A DNA stretch of 64,000 nucleotides from JBFJKD01 sp041601945 (GCA_041601945.1 JBFIHG010000001.1:62001-126000); one strand, 5' to 3'. Counted from the first letter of the stretch, positions 55,883 through 64,000 are shown. Numbers and translations: made by a program. The notes: a model not told the origin generated them from the letters alone.

Positions 55883-58477
55883 ATGAATACTGACTACCGC
55901 AAAGCTTTACCGGGTACCGACCTGGACTATTTCGACACTCGCGCCGCCGTCGATGCGATCCAGCCCGGTGCCTACGAGACACTGCCGTACGTTTCCCGTG
56001 TCTATGCCGAAAATCTGGTGCGGCGCTGCGATCCCGCCGCGCTAACGGATGCACTAAAACAAATCATTGAGCGCAAACAGGATCTCGATTTCCCCTGGTA
56101 CCCGGCGCGGGTAGTGTGCCACGACATTCTCGGTCAAACCGCTCTGGTTGACCTTGCAGGTTTGCGGGACGCGATTGCGGAGCGGGGCGGTGACCCGGCG
56201 GAAGTGAACCCGGTGGTGCCGACCCAGTTGATTGTGGATCACTCGCTGGCAGTTGAACACGCGGGTTTTGAAGCAGACGCCTTCGAGCTAAACCGCGCCA
56301 TTGAAGACCGTCGCAACGACGACCGATTTCACTTTATTAACTGGACCAAAAAAGCGTTCAAGAACGTGGACGTGATTCAGCCCGGCAACGGCATCATGCA
56401 CCAGATCAATCTGGAGAAAATGTCGCCGGTGATTCAGGCGCGGGACGGCGTGGCTTTCCCCGATACCCTCGTAGGCACCGACAGTCATACTCCCCACGTG
56501 GATGCCCTCGGTGTGATCGCTATCGGAGTCGGTGGTCTCGAAGCCGAAACGGTGATGCTGGGTCGGCCCTCCTACATGCGCTTGCCGGATATTATTGGCG
56601 TCGAGCTGAGTGGCAAGCCCCAGCCCGGCATTACCGCTACCGACGTTGTGCTAGCGCTGACCGAATTTCTGCGCAACGCCAAAGTGGTATCGGCGTACCT
56701 TGAGTTCTACGGCGAAGGTGCCGCCAATCTGACCCTGGGTGATCGCGCGACTATTTCCAATATGACTCCGGAGTTTGGCGCAACCGCAGCGATGTTTTAC
56801 ATCGACGAGCAAACCATCGACTATCTCAAGCTGACCGGCCGCGATGCCGAGCAGGTGAAGCTGGTTGAAACCTATGCCAAACACACCGGCCTGTGGGCCG
56901 ACACCCTGAAGAACGCCGAGTACCCCCGTGTGTTGCATTTTGACTTGTCCTCCGTGGTCCGCACCATCGCTGGGCCGTCCAACCCCCACGCGCGCGTGCC
57001 GACCTCCGAGCTGGCGGCTCGTGGCATCTCTGGTGTGGTGGAAAACGAAGCGGGACTGATGCCGGATGGCGCGGTGATTATCGCGGCCATTACCAGCTGC
57101 ACCAATACCAGTAACCCGCGCAACGTGATTGCGGCGGGGCTTATCGCCCGCAATGCCAATAAACTCGGCCTGACCCGCAAGCCCTGGGTGAAAACCTCCC
57201 TGGCACCGGGTTCGAAGACCGTAAAACTGTACCTGGAAGACGCCGGGCTCTTGTCGGAACTGGAGCAACTGGGTTTTGGCATCGTCGGTTTTGCCTGCAC
57301 CACCTGCAACGGCATGAGCGGTGCGCTGGACCCGGTTATTCAGCAGGAAGTGGTCGACCGCGACCTTTATGCCACCGCAGTATTGTCCGGCAACCGCAAT
57401 TTTGATGGCCGTATTCACCCTTACGCCAAACAGGCTTTTCTGGCATCGCCGCCCTTAGTCGTAGCCTATGCGATCGCCGGTACGATTCGGTTTGATATAG
57501 AGAAAGATGTGCTGGGTATCGACCTGGACGGTAATCCCGTCACCCTTAAGGATATCTGGCCCAGCGATGAAGAGATCGATGCCATTGTCGCGGCTAGCGT
57601 AAAACCGGAGCAGTTTCGCGAAATTTATATTCCTATGTTTGAAGTAAAGGACGACGACGGCGAGAAAGTCAGCCCGCTCTACGACTGGCGTCCGCAGACC
57701 ACTTACATTCGTCGTCCCCCTTATTGGGAAGGAGCGCTGGCCGGTGAGCGCACCATGAAAGGTATGCGTCCGTTGGCGGTGCTGGGTGACAACATCACCA
57801 CCGATCATTTGTCGCCCTCCAATGCCATTCAGCTCAACAGTGCCGCTGGCGCTTATCTGAATAAGATGGGCCTGCCGGAAGTGGATTTTAATTCCTACGC
57901 CACTCACCGCGGTGACCACCTCACGGCCCAGCGTGCCACCTTTGCCAACCCGAAACTGTTTAACGAAATGGTTCAGGAAAACGGCAAGGTGAAACAGGGT
58001 TCGCTGGCGCGCATTGAGCCAGAGGGCAAAGTCAGCCGCATGTGGGAAGCCATCGAAACCTATATGGAACGCAAGCAGCCGCTGATTATTGTGGCCGGTG
58101 CCGACTACGGCCAGGGCTCTTCGCGAGACTGGGCCGCCAAAGGTGTGCGCCTGGCCGGTGTCGAAGCCATCGTCGCCGAAGGCTTTGAACGCATTCACCG
58201 CACTAACCTCGTAGGAATGGGTGTAATGCCACTGGAATTCAAAGCCGGTGACAATCGCCATACCTACGCTATCGACGGCACTGAAACGTTTGACGTGATT
58301 GGGACGGCCGGCCCGCGCGCTGAATTAACACTGCGTATCACTCGCAAAAACGGCGCGACCGTGGACGTGCCGGTAACCTGCCGCCTCGACACCGCCGAAG
58401 AAGTATCGGTGTACGAAGCCGGTGGTGTGTTACAGCGCTTTGCCCAGGACTTTCTTGAGTCCACCGTAGCCGCATAG
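55883..58477 (+). CDS. acnD: 2-methylcitrate dehydratase, Fe/S-dependent (AcnD)
   Basis: An 864-residue aconitase-family enzyme of the methylcitrate cycle that works together with PrpF. The three cluster cysteines appear in ITSCTNTSNPRN and CTTCNGMSGA. Domain motifs include the VVGTDSHTPH-type stretch (LVGTDSHTPHVDALG), the swivel-domain GADYGQGSSRDWAAKG and a C-terminal GGVLQRFAQDFL. The length is typical of AcnD, shorter than AcnA. It ends 10 bases before prpF. The product is thought to be trans- or mixed-isomer 2-methylaconitate, isomerised by PrpF. Confidence 0.96.
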   Translation: MNTDYRKALPGTDLDYFDTRAAVDAIQPGAYETLPYVSRVYAENLVRRCDPAALTDALKQIIERKQDLDFPWYPARVVCHDILGQTALVDLAGLRDAIAERGGDPAEVNPVVPTQLIVDHSLAVEHAGFEADAFELNRAIEDRRNDDRFHFINWTKKAFKNVDVIQPGNGIMHQINLEKMSPVIQARDGVAFPDTLVGTDSHTPHVDALGVIAIGVGGLEAETVMLGRPSYMRLPDIIGVELSGKPQPGITATDVVLALTEFLRNAKVVSAYLEFYGEGAANLTLGDRATISNMTPEFGATAAMFYIDEQTIDYLKLTGRDAEQVKLVETYAKHTGLWADTLKNAEYPRVLHFDLSSVVRTIAGPSNPHARVPTSELAARGISGVVENEAGLMPDGAVIIAAITSCTNTSNPRNVIAAGLIARNANKLGLTRKPWVKTSLAPGSKTVKLYLEDAGLLSELEQLGFGIVGFACTTCNGMSGALDPVIQQEVVDRDLYATAVLSGNRNFDGRIHPYAKQAFLASPPLVVAYAIAGTIRFDIEKDVLGIDLDGNPVTLKDIWPSDEEIDAIVAASVKPEQFREIYIPMFEVKDDDGEKVSPLYDWRPQTTYIRRPPYWEGALAGERTMKGMRPLAVLGDNITTDHLSPSNAIQLNSAAGAYLNKMGLPEVDFNSYATHRGDHLTAQRATFANPKLFNEMVQENGKVKQGSLARIEPEGKVSRMWEAIETYMERKQPLIIVAGADYGQGSSRDWAAKGVRLAGVEAIVAEGFERIHRTNLVGMGVMPLEFKAGDNRHTYAIDGTETFDVIGTAGPRAELTLRITRKNGATVDVPVTCRLDTAEEVSVYEAGGVLQRFAQDFLESTVAA

Positions 58478-58487
58478 GAATTTCAGT

Positions 58488-59678
58488 ATGGCGCACGCTC
58501 CACAAATTAAAATCCCCGCCACCTATATGCGTGGCGGCACCAGCAAAGGTGTATTTTTCAGCCTGAATGATCTGCCCGAAGTAGCTCGGGTTCCCGGCCC
58601 GGCCCGCGACGCCTTATTGTTGCGGGTTATCGGTAGCCCTGACCCCTACGGCAAACAAACCGACGGCATGGGCGGCGCGACTTCCAGCACCAGCAAAACA
58701 GTGATTTTGTCGAAAAGCACTCAGCCCGATCACGATGTGGACTATCTATTTGGCCAGGTCGCCATCGACAAAGCCTTTGTGGACTGGAGCGGCAACTGCG
58801 GCAATCTGTCGGCGGCGGTTGGCGCGTTTGCTATCAGCAGTGGTCTGGTGGATGCCGACCGTATTCCCACCGATGGTATTGCCGTGATTCGTATCTGGCA
58901 GGCTAATATTCGCAAAACTATTATCGCCCATGTACCTATGACCAACGGTCAGGTGCAAGAAACCGGCGACTTTGAACTAGACGGTGTGACGTTTCCGGCC
59001 GCGGAAGTGCAACTGGAATTTATGAACCCTGCCGCCGACGAAGACGGTGCCGGTGGCTCCATGTTCCCCACCGGCAACCTGGTGGATGATCTCGACGTGC
59101 CGGGGGTTGGCACCTTTAAGGCCACCATGATCAATGCCGGCATCCCCACCATTTTTGTAAACGCCAAAGATATTGGTTACAGCGGCGCAGAATTACAGGA
59201 CGACATTAACGGCGATCCCAAAGCCCTCGCCATGTTCGAAACCATCCGCGCTTACGGTGCCGTGAAAATGGGCCTTATAAAAACCATTGACGAAGCCGCC
59301 GGGCGACAACACACCCCGAAGGTAGCCTTTGTCGCGCCGCCCAGGGAATATGTTTCCTCCAGTGGTAAACAAATTTCCAGCGACGATGTGGACCTGCTGG
59401 TGCGGGCGTTGTCCATGGGCAAGCTGCATCACGCCATGATGGGTACCGCCGCCGTGGCAATCGGCACCGCCGCTGCGATTCCCGGCACACTGGTAAATCT
59501 TGCGGCTGGCGATGGTGTGCGCAGTGCGGTGCGTTTCGGTCATCCGTCGGGCACCCTGCGGGTGGGCGCAGAAGCCAGTCAAATCGACGGCGAATGGACC
59601 GTGGTCAAAGCCATTATGAGCCGCAGCGCCCGAGTGCTAATGGAAGGGTGGGTGCGAGTGCCCGGGGATGCGTTTTAA
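58488..59678 (+). CDS. prpF: 2-methylaconitate cis-trans isomerase PrpF
   Basis: A 396-residue protein of the diaminopimelate-epimerase fold. It opens IKIPATYMRGGTSKGVFF and has DPYGKQTDGMGGATSSTSK, the active-site WSGNCGNLSAAVGAFA with its cysteine, and the second-domain GHPSGTLRVGAE. It pairs with AcnD and starts 10 bases after it behind an AGGAA site. The 0.5-kb gap beyond it begins the inserted stretch that separates prpF from prpD. Confidence 0.95.
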   Translation: MAHAPQIKIPATYMRGGTSKGVFFSLNDLPEVARVPGPARDALLLRVIGSPDPYGKQTDGMGGATSSTSKTVILSKSTQPDHDVDYLFGQVAIDKAFVDWSGNCGNLSAAVGAFAISSGLVDADRIPTDGIAVIRIWQANIRKTIIAHVPMTNGQVQETGDFELDGVTFPAAEVQLEFMNPAADEDGAGGSMFPTGNLVDDLDVPGVGTFKATMINAGIPTIFVNAKDIGYSGAELQDDINGDPKALAMFETIRAYGAVKMGLIKTIDEAAGRQHTPKVAFVAPPREYVSSSGKQISSDDVDLLVRALSMGKLHHAMMGTAAVAIGTAAAIPGTLVNLAAGDGVRSAVRFGHPSGTLRVGAEASQIDGEWTVVKAIMSRSARVLMEGWVRVPGDAF

Positions 59679-60172
59679 GGTGTGTTATAGCTTGAACTTA
59701 TAAAATCAAATCGGGCCTGACGACGCTATTGACACATAAACGGGCTGTTGTTCGCGACAACTTCTTTTGAGCATGGTTACTGCATATAGACAGTAAATCT
59801 AACATTGTGAACTTTAAATCTTGAGCGTTCATCCAGGACTCTGGTAAACACAATTAATTATTTTTATATATTTCAAAAAGTAACCTAATTATCGGCGATG
59901 CGCGTGTTGGCAACCTATATCGCACGTGCTCAGTTAAGCGCGAAAACGCCATTTAATTGAGCACGCGCGTCATATCCTGAGAGGGTCCGCTACCCTGTTG
60001 CTTTTTCCTTTGAAATCAAGGTATTGTAGCGCGAATAATGAATCAGTCAGGGAATGATATGTCGCATCTGCGCGTTTATGTCCGAATCCGGGTACATCAT
60101 GCACATCTGCACGCTTTCCGCACATATATCGCACGTGACGTTCATTAATAGTTATATGCCATGGAGAGATTT
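59679..60172. other. Intergenic region before the cassette, with hairpin and direct repeat
   Basis: About 490 AT-rich bases with no gene. A long imperfect hairpin lies at 59925-59965: CGTGCTCAGTTAA pairs with TTAATTGAGCACG (12 of 13), with an inner GCG/CGC stem. The 13-mer TATATCGCACGTG occurs at 59916-59928 and again at 60125-60137. A weak GTTGT/ACAAC stem at 59747-59761 followed by TTCTTTT may end the prpF message. GTTATAT at 60151-60157 could be the left core of the cassette. Confidence 0.45.
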
Positions 60173-60811
60173 ATGCGGCACACAATAACAATTCTTACCG
60201 CACTTCTGGTTGGCTGCTCTGGAGTAGGCCACGTCGCCACATCAGACCCCAACCGAAAAATAAACCAAGCCTACTCCCTGATGTCCCAGGATAGACTGCT
60301 TCTCGCCGAAGATATGATTCGTCAAGCATTGGTGAGTTTTGAGAGTGCTGGAGACAAGCCAGGCATGGCTGAGGCGTATAACGCTTATGGAAATCTGTAT
60401 AAAAATGATTTCTATATAAATGGTCGATGGAAGGCAAAATTCAAGGAGCTTGGCACATTTGATGGAACTTATATGAAGTCGATTGAGAACTTCTCGAAAT
60501 GCCAGGATTTATATAAGCAGATAGGTGATGGCTCTGGCGAAGCCAAGTGTTTACTCGGGGCCGGAAACGCTTATGGCTTAAGAGGTGAAACTAATAAAGC
60601 CTGTGAGCACTATAAAAATGCTCTCGCCACTTACAATAATGCCAAGCAGGCAGGTGGAAACTTTAAAGAACCACAAATGCTCACTGGATACGCAAATATG
60701 GGTGAGTTGATAGAGGCATTTATCAGCAAGGAAGGGTGTGGCATATAACAAGTCACTCCTGCCGACTGCCTACGTCGCTGGCGCTCCTTCGGCGGCGGCA
60801 GAGTTCAAACG
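60152..60811 (+). mobile_element. Candidate integron gene cassette carrying a TPR lipoprotein
   Basis: A single promoterless-looking gene closely followed by an attC-like site is the usual build of an integron cassette. The proposed left edge is within GTTATAT (60151-60157) and the right edge within GTTATAA (60811-60817), where integrase would cut between G and TT. The segment is visibly poorer in G+C than the prp genes. No integrase gene or second clear attC is in the window, so it would be a lone cassette. Confidence 0.5.
60173..60748 (+). CDS. TPR-repeat lipoprotein on cassette-like DNA
   Basis: 191 residues from the ATG at 60173, with GGAGAG just upstream; an ATG at 60161 is in frame but less likely. 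The lipobox is ALLVGC. Two or three tetratricopeptide-like helix pairs follow (LAEDMIRQALVSFESAGDKP, CQDLYKQIGDGSGEAKC, ACEHYKNALATYNNAK), a repeat type that binds partner proteins. A C-terminal cysteine is present. The stop lies inside the left arm of the attC-like site, as in many integron cassettes. The function is unknown. Confidence 0.8.
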   Translation: MRHTITILTALLVGCSGVGHVATSDPNRKINQAYSLMSQDRLLLAEDMIRQALVSFESAGDKPGMAEAYNAYGNLYKNDFYINGRWKAKFKELGTFDGTYMKSIENFSKCQDLYKQIGDGSGEAKCLLGAGNAYGLRGETNKACEHYKNALATYNNAKQAGGNFKEPQMLTGYANMGELIEAFISKEGCGI

Positions 60812-60817
60812 TTATAA
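60743..60817 (+). repeat. attC-like integron recombination site
   Basis: The ends are complementary core sites: ATATAAC (60743-60749) and GTTATAA (60811-60817). Inside them the left arm ACTCCTGCCG pairs with the right arm CGGCAGAGT except for one unpaired base, the asymmetry expected of attC L-boxes. The middle is a GC-rich variable segment. The total of 75 bases is within the normal attC range. The R' core departs at its second purine from the strict GTTRRRY rule, but such variants are common. Confidence 0.62.
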
Positions 60818-61092
60818 GTTGTACTTCGCCTGTTTTAGTGGACATCTTCTGCTAGCTCAGGAGGTGGTCATTTAAGAGGTTCAAGCCCTTATCTCCTTTC
60901 GCTTGGTCATCGAATACTCTCGGATCTCCTGATTCTAGCTTGCGGTTTCCCTTAAATCGGGAGAGATTCAGTCCGTGTCTAGTTTATGCGGTTTACATCC
61001 CGGTTTAGGTATGAGCATAGCGGTATTCTTCTGGTTACTAGCAAACCGAATTCTGGTATAAATCGCCAGTATCACACCGAAAAGAGAACAGC

Positions 61093-62607
61093 TTGAGAAC
61101 AGTCCTCCTTATTGCGTTACTTTTTGCCAGTTTGCATGCCAGCGTGCATGCTGGCGCGGAGAATTTCCCCAGACCAGCGGTGCTGGAGCCCGCTGTACAG
61201 TTCTGGATCAAGGTCTACACCCAGATCGCCACCAACCAGGGCTACATCCACGACGCCGCGGATATGTCGGTGGTGTACGAAACCGTGGACCTGTCGGCCT
61301 ATGCGAGCAATACCGAGCAGGGCCGCCTTGTCGGCGACGCCAAATTGCGCATAGTCAAGGCGCTCACTGCTATTGCACAAGGCAAACGCTCCGGACTCAG
61401 CGCTACCGAGGCGCGGGTGCTGGCCGCGTGGCCGAAGGGAACCTCAGGCAAAACCTTCGCTGCGGCTGCGAATAATGTGCGTTTCCAGCTGGGCCAGGCG
61501 GATCGGTTCAGGGAGGGCCTGGTGCGCTCGGGACAGTGGAAGCCCCACATTCGCAGTACCCTGACCGAATACGGCCTACCGGCGGAGCTGGAGGTGTTGC
61601 CCCACGTCGAGTCGTCGTTCAACCCCGCTGCCTGGTCCAAGGTGGCGGCCGCTGGTATGTGGCAGTTTATGCCCGTCACTGCGCGAGACTTCATGCAAGT
61701 GGATCATGTGGTGGACGAACGTATGGACCCCTTCGTCGCCACTGAGGGAGCGGTGAAACTACTGAAACGAAATTACGGCTTGACCGGAACCTGGCCGCTG
61801 GCCCTGACCAGTTACAACCACGGCACGGGCGGCATGTTGCGCGCAGTGAAATTTGTTGGCAGCAGGGACATCGGCGCCATCGTACAAAAATACAATGGCG
61901 CCGCTTTTGGATTTGCTTCGCGCAATTTCTACGCATCGTTCCTGGCGGCGCTGGAAGTAGACCGCAATGCGGAGCGGTATTTCGGGCCCCTGCAGTTGGA
62001 TGCGCCGACCAATTACGACATGGTTGCCGTGGGCGAATATATTCCCGCGACGGCACTGGCACAATCCACGGGCATCAGCCTGGATGAACTGAGACAGCAC
62101 AACCCGGCCCTGCTGGAACCGATCTGGAGCGGCGAGAAATACATTCCCCAGGGTTTTAGGGTCCGAGTTCCAAGGGCCCATCTGAGCGAACCGCTGCATA
62201 ACCTGCTAGCCGCGCTGCCCCCCGAAGTATGCTTCACGCACCAGAAGCCCGACCTGGTACATAAGATTGCACCGGGTGATTCCCTGTCTACCATCGCCCG
62301 ACGCTATGGTACTTCGGTGTCGAAGCTTATGGCCCTCAACGGGTTGCGCAGCAACACTATTCGCGCCGGCAGGACGCTGATCCTGCCGGGCAATGTAGTG
62401 TCGGAGCCGCAGGTCGCGAGCAGGATCTCTTCGGTCCTACAGGCTCGAACAGGCCCTACGGAATATGTAATCAAGCGCGGGGATTCCCTGTGGAGCATCG
62501 CCCGGCTCTTTAAGGTGTCACCGCAGCAACTGGTCGCGTGGAACGGAATATCCACCGATACACTCCTGAAGCCGGGGCAGAAGCTGAAAATAGCTCGCGC
62601 TGGATAG
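61093..62607 (+). CDS. mltD: Membrane-bound lytic transglycosylase MltD-like with two LysM domains
   Basis: A 504-residue exported transglycosylase. It has a signal peptide (VLLIALLFASLHASVHAGAE) without a lipobox, and an SLT domain with the catalytic Glu at about residue 173 (LPHVESSFNPAAWS), GMWQFMP and LTSYNHGTGGM. Two LysM repeats follow (about residues 390-432, PGDSLSTIARRYGTSVSKLM; and 460-502, RGDSLWSIARLFKVSPQQLV) that bind peptidoglycan. The start is a TTG after AAAGAGAAC; no better start exists. It lies in the material inserted between prpF and prpD. The 275 bases before it contain no gene that I can see. Confidence 0.88.
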   Translation: MRTVLLIALLFASLHASVHAGAENFPRPAVLEPAVQFWIKVYTQIATNQGYIHDAADMSVVYETVDLSAYASNTEQGRLVGDAKLRIVKALTAIAQGKRSGLSATEARVLAAWPKGTSGKTFAAAANNVRFQLGQADRFREGLVRSGQWKPHIRSTLTEYGLPAELEVLPHVESSFNPAAWSKVAAAGMWQFMPVTARDFMQVDHVVDERMDPFVATEGAVKLLKRNYGLTGTWPLALTSYNHGTGGMLRAVKFVGSRDIGAIVQKYNGAAFGFASRNFYASFLAALEVDRNAERYFGPLQLDAPTNYDMVAVGEYIPATALAQSTGISLDELRQHNPALLEPIWSGEKYIPQGFRVRVPRAHLSEPLHNLLAALPPEVCFTHQKPDLVHKIAPGDSLSTIARRYGTSVSKLMALNGLRSNTIRAGRTLILPGNVVSEPQVASRISSVLQARTGPTEYVIKRGDSLWSIARLFKVSPQQLVAWNGISTDTLLKPGQKLKIARAG

Positions 62608-62772
62608 CACGAGAGCAATTTCTGTCCGTTTCAAGCCTCAGCGAGTTTGTTTCTGTCGCGATTTTTGGAGCGACACCCAACATAAGAAACGCAATATAAA
62701 AATCGCTCAATTCCGACCTCGAAAAACCCTGCGGCGCTACGCGTTTGTTCCCCCGGCGGCGCGGGTTAAACT

Positions 62773-62797
62773 AGAGGTTATGTGTCACATAACCTCT
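62773..62797. promoter_or_regulatory. Perfect 25-base palindrome upstream of the MAPEG gene
   Basis: AGAGGTTATGTG and its exact inverse CACATAACCTCT flank a single T. The palindrome ends one base before the GGGAGGA ribosome-binding site (62798-62804) and 13 bases before the start codon. An operator for a dimeric repressor is the simplest reading; a strong mRNA hairpin that gates translation is the alternative. No regulator gene lies next to it. Confidence 0.65.
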
Positions 62798-62810
62798 GGG
62801 AGGATAATTT

Positions 62811-63236
62811 ATGACCGTGCCAATGTGGGCGTTACTGGGGTTTGCGGCCTGGACGATAGTGTTGCTGCTTTTTACCGTCGGGGTGTATCGCTGGAGCCGG
62901 ATTCTCACTGGGCGAGTGCCGATACGAAATTTTCGGGCAGATAGCGTTGAGGGGGATGACTGGTATAAGCGCGCGATGCGGGCTCACGTAAACTGTGTCG
63001 AAAACCTTCCGGTATTTGCGGTCATTGTGTTCGCACTTTTCGCCAGTGGCGCCGGTGGATCTGTCATCAATTATTTATCGGCAGGCATTCTGGTGGCGCG
63101 CATCGTACAATCGTTGATACACGTGTGCCTGGTGCAAACTAACGCCGTGGTGGTGGCGCGCTTTATATTCTATTTTGTCCAGATTATCAGCTTTCTTACG
63201 CTTATCGTCATGATTGTGCGTTTTGAGGTAAATTGA
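62811..63236 (+). CDS. MAPEG-family membrane protein
   Basis: A 141-residue protein with four membrane helices of the MAPEG fold (eicosanoid and glutathione metabolism in eukaryotes, uncharacterised in bacteria). The signature RAHVNCVENLPVFAVIV holds the conserved Arg, Asn and Glu. LVARIVQSLIHVCLVQT is the third-helix region. The ribosome-binding site GGGAGGA is excellent, and a perfect palindrome overlaps the leader. Glutathione-dependent activity is a family-based guess. Confidence 0.9.
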   Translation: MTVPMWALLGFAAWTIVLLLFTVGVYRWSRILTGRVPIRNFRADSVEGDDWYKRAMRAHVNCVENLPVFAVIVFALFASGAGGSVINYLSAGILVARIVQSLIHVCLVQTNAVVVARFIFYFVQIISFLTLIVMIVRFEVN

Positions 63237-63311
63237 AGGGTGCAATACTTTTGAGATTAACGGTACCCCACTCGATTGATCCGCTAATAACCCCGCAGAA
63301 GAAAAGCCTAC

Positions 63312-63335
63312 CCGTATTGACGTTCGGCAATACGG
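63312..63335. promoter_or_regulatory. Inverted repeat upstream of prpD
   Basis: CCGTATTG (63312-63319) and CAATACGG (63328-63335) are perfect inverse copies around an eight-base spacer. It lies about 70 bases before the prpD start and could be an operator, or the stem of an RNA structure. There is no T tract, so it is not a typical terminator. Confidence 0.45.
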
Positions 63336-63405
63336 CCGCGTAAGTTAAGGCAAGGGTTTGTTAGTGTAATGTACTGGCGAGAACAGATGAGCAGGAGTTC
63401 CGGTG

Positions 63406-64000
63406 ATGAGTCCACAGGCTGAGGCTAATGCGGATCACAATATCCGCCCTGACTACGACCAGGTGATTCAGGATATCGCCGACTACGTACTCAATTATCA
63501 AATTGATTCAGCGGAGGCGATGAACACCGCCCGCAACTGCCTGATGGATACGCTGGGCTGCGGGTTGTTGGCGTTGCAGTTCCCGGAGTGTGTCCGCCAC
63601 CTAGGTCCGTTGGTGGAGGGTACGGTGGTGCCGAATGGTGCGCGGGTGCCGGGCACGACTTTTCGCATGGACCCGGCGAAAGCTGCCTGGGATATCGGCT
63701 GTACCATTCGTTGGCTGGATTACAACGACACCTGGCTGGCTGCGGAGTGGGGCCACCCATCGGACAATCTGGGCGGTATTCTTGCGATCTGCGATTATAT
63801 TTCCCAGTGTAATGCAGGCGCTGACAAACTACCGCTGACAATGAAAATCGTTCTCGAAGCGATGGTGATGGCCCACGAAATTCAGGGTGTGATAGCGCTG
63901 GAAAACAGTTTTAACCGGGTCGGACTGTGTCACGTGTTACTGGTGCGGGTAGCTTCAACGGCGGTGGTGTGCAAATTGATGGGTGGGAACCGGGAGCAGA
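63406..64000 (+). CDS. prpD: 2-methylcitrate dehydratase PrpD, N-terminal part (3' truncated by window)
   Basis: The frame runs from the ATG at 63406 to the end of the window without a stop. AGGAG lies eight bases upstream. The protein shows NIRPDYDQVIQDIADYV, LMDTLGCGLLALQFPEC, VVPNGARVPGTTF, IRWLDYNDTWLAAEWGHPSD then NLGGILA, and HEIQGVIALENSFNRVGL, which follow E. coli PrpD closely, so it is true PrpD rather than a general MmgE relative. It dehydrates 2-methylcitrate without an iron-sulfur cluster. It is separated from prpF by about 3.7 kb. Confidence 0.95.
   Translation, partial: MSPQAEANADHNIRPDYDQVIQDIADYVLNYQIDSAEAMNTARNCLMDTLGCGLLALQFPECVRHLGPLVEGTVVPNGARVPGTTFRMDPAKAAWDIGCTIRWLDYNDTWLAAEWGHPSDNLGGILAICDYISQCNAGADKLPLTMKIVLEAMVMAHEIQGVIALENSFNRVGLCHVLLVRVASTAVVCKLMGGNREQ

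Noticed and set aside
56651..58261. Long minus-strand open frames opposite acnD (255 and 268 codons)
   Set aside because: They mirror the codon bias of acnD on the other strand and have no recognisable domain.
59684..59690. GTTATAG just after prpF as a possible second integron core site
   Set aside because: It fails the GTTRRRY pattern and has no partner arm nearby.
63491..63841. 116-codon minus-strand open frame near the right edge
   Set aside because: It lies opposite the clear PrpD frame that runs off the window.
1..64000. CRISPR arrays, rRNA, tRNA, phage genes and transposases
   Set aside because: No regular spaced repeats, tRNA-like cloverleaf ends, transposase or phage proteins were seen on either strand.

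Overview
The window reads as chromosome of a gammaproteobacterium, most likely a marine member of the Cellvibrionales/Pseudomonadales side of the class. This is inferred from protein families and gene order: a Na+-pumping NADH dehydrogenase (nqr), LolCDE, CsiV next to Mfd, methylthioinosine phosphorylase, and the AcnD/PrpF version of the methylcitrate cycle. No plasmid, phage, CRISPR, rRNA or tRNA signal was seen. Almost all of the sequence is well-formed housekeeping genes.

Layout. 1-5.6 kb: the 3' part of the 23S rRNA methyltransferase rlmL with a glutaredoxin-like gene, then on the minus strand an alpha/beta hydrolase, tatD, the lytic transglycosylase slt and a UspA protein. 5.7-12.4 kb: a membrane-anchored protein, topA, two small conserved genes, lexA with its own SOS box, a small acidic protein, and nagZ. 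12.4-19.7 kb: an MscS channel and a minus-strand cusCBA-type metal efflux operon led by a small Cys/His secreted protein. 19.9-27.9 kb: methylthioinosine phosphorylase, yqaA, a secreted esterase, two diguanylate cyclases, an HDOD protein, a 36-codon membrane microprotein, a YaiI protein, a membrane protein and a DUF4156 lipoprotein. 27.9-32.4 kb (minus): speA, carboxynorspermidine synthase and nspC, a polyamine operon. 32.7-39.4 kb: a truncated thioesterase remnant, csiV-mfd (minus), a lipoprotein and a long-form gap. 39.7-48.4 kb: nqrABCDEF-apbE-nqrM and sthA. 48.4-52.7 kb: a small periplasmic protein, lolCDE and a DUF2062 protein. 52.8-64 kb: the propionate operon gntR-prpB-prpC-acnD-prpF, then about 3.7 kb of unrelated material (an integron-like cassette with a TPR lipoprotein, a LysM transglycosylase, a MAPEG protein), then prpD running off the end.

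The backbone topA-DUF6586-lexA-nagZ-MTIP-csiV-mfd-gap-nqrA-F-apbE-sth-lolCDE-DUF2062 matches, from memory, the order in Pseudomonas aeruginosa PAO1 (about PA3011 down to PA2985). Against it, the MscS/cus block, the esterase/c-di-GMP block and the polyamine operon look like lineage-specific insertions, and sulA and psrA are missing beside lexA.

I found no wholly new multi-gene system. The most interesting signals are: (1) an attC-like recombination site just after a TPR lipoprotein gene, between prpF and prpD; (2) a perfect 12+1+12 palindrome just upstream of the MAPEG gene; (3) an array of CGTTAT half-sites upstream of the HDOD gene; (4) an intrinsic terminator hairpin inside the first codons of apbE, right after nqrF; (5) a 36-codon membrane microprotein gene in an otherwise empty 0.97-kb gap; (6) a truncated thioesterase gene. 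Where an in-frame start with better ribosome-binding or family support exists inside a longer open frame, I used it and said so.
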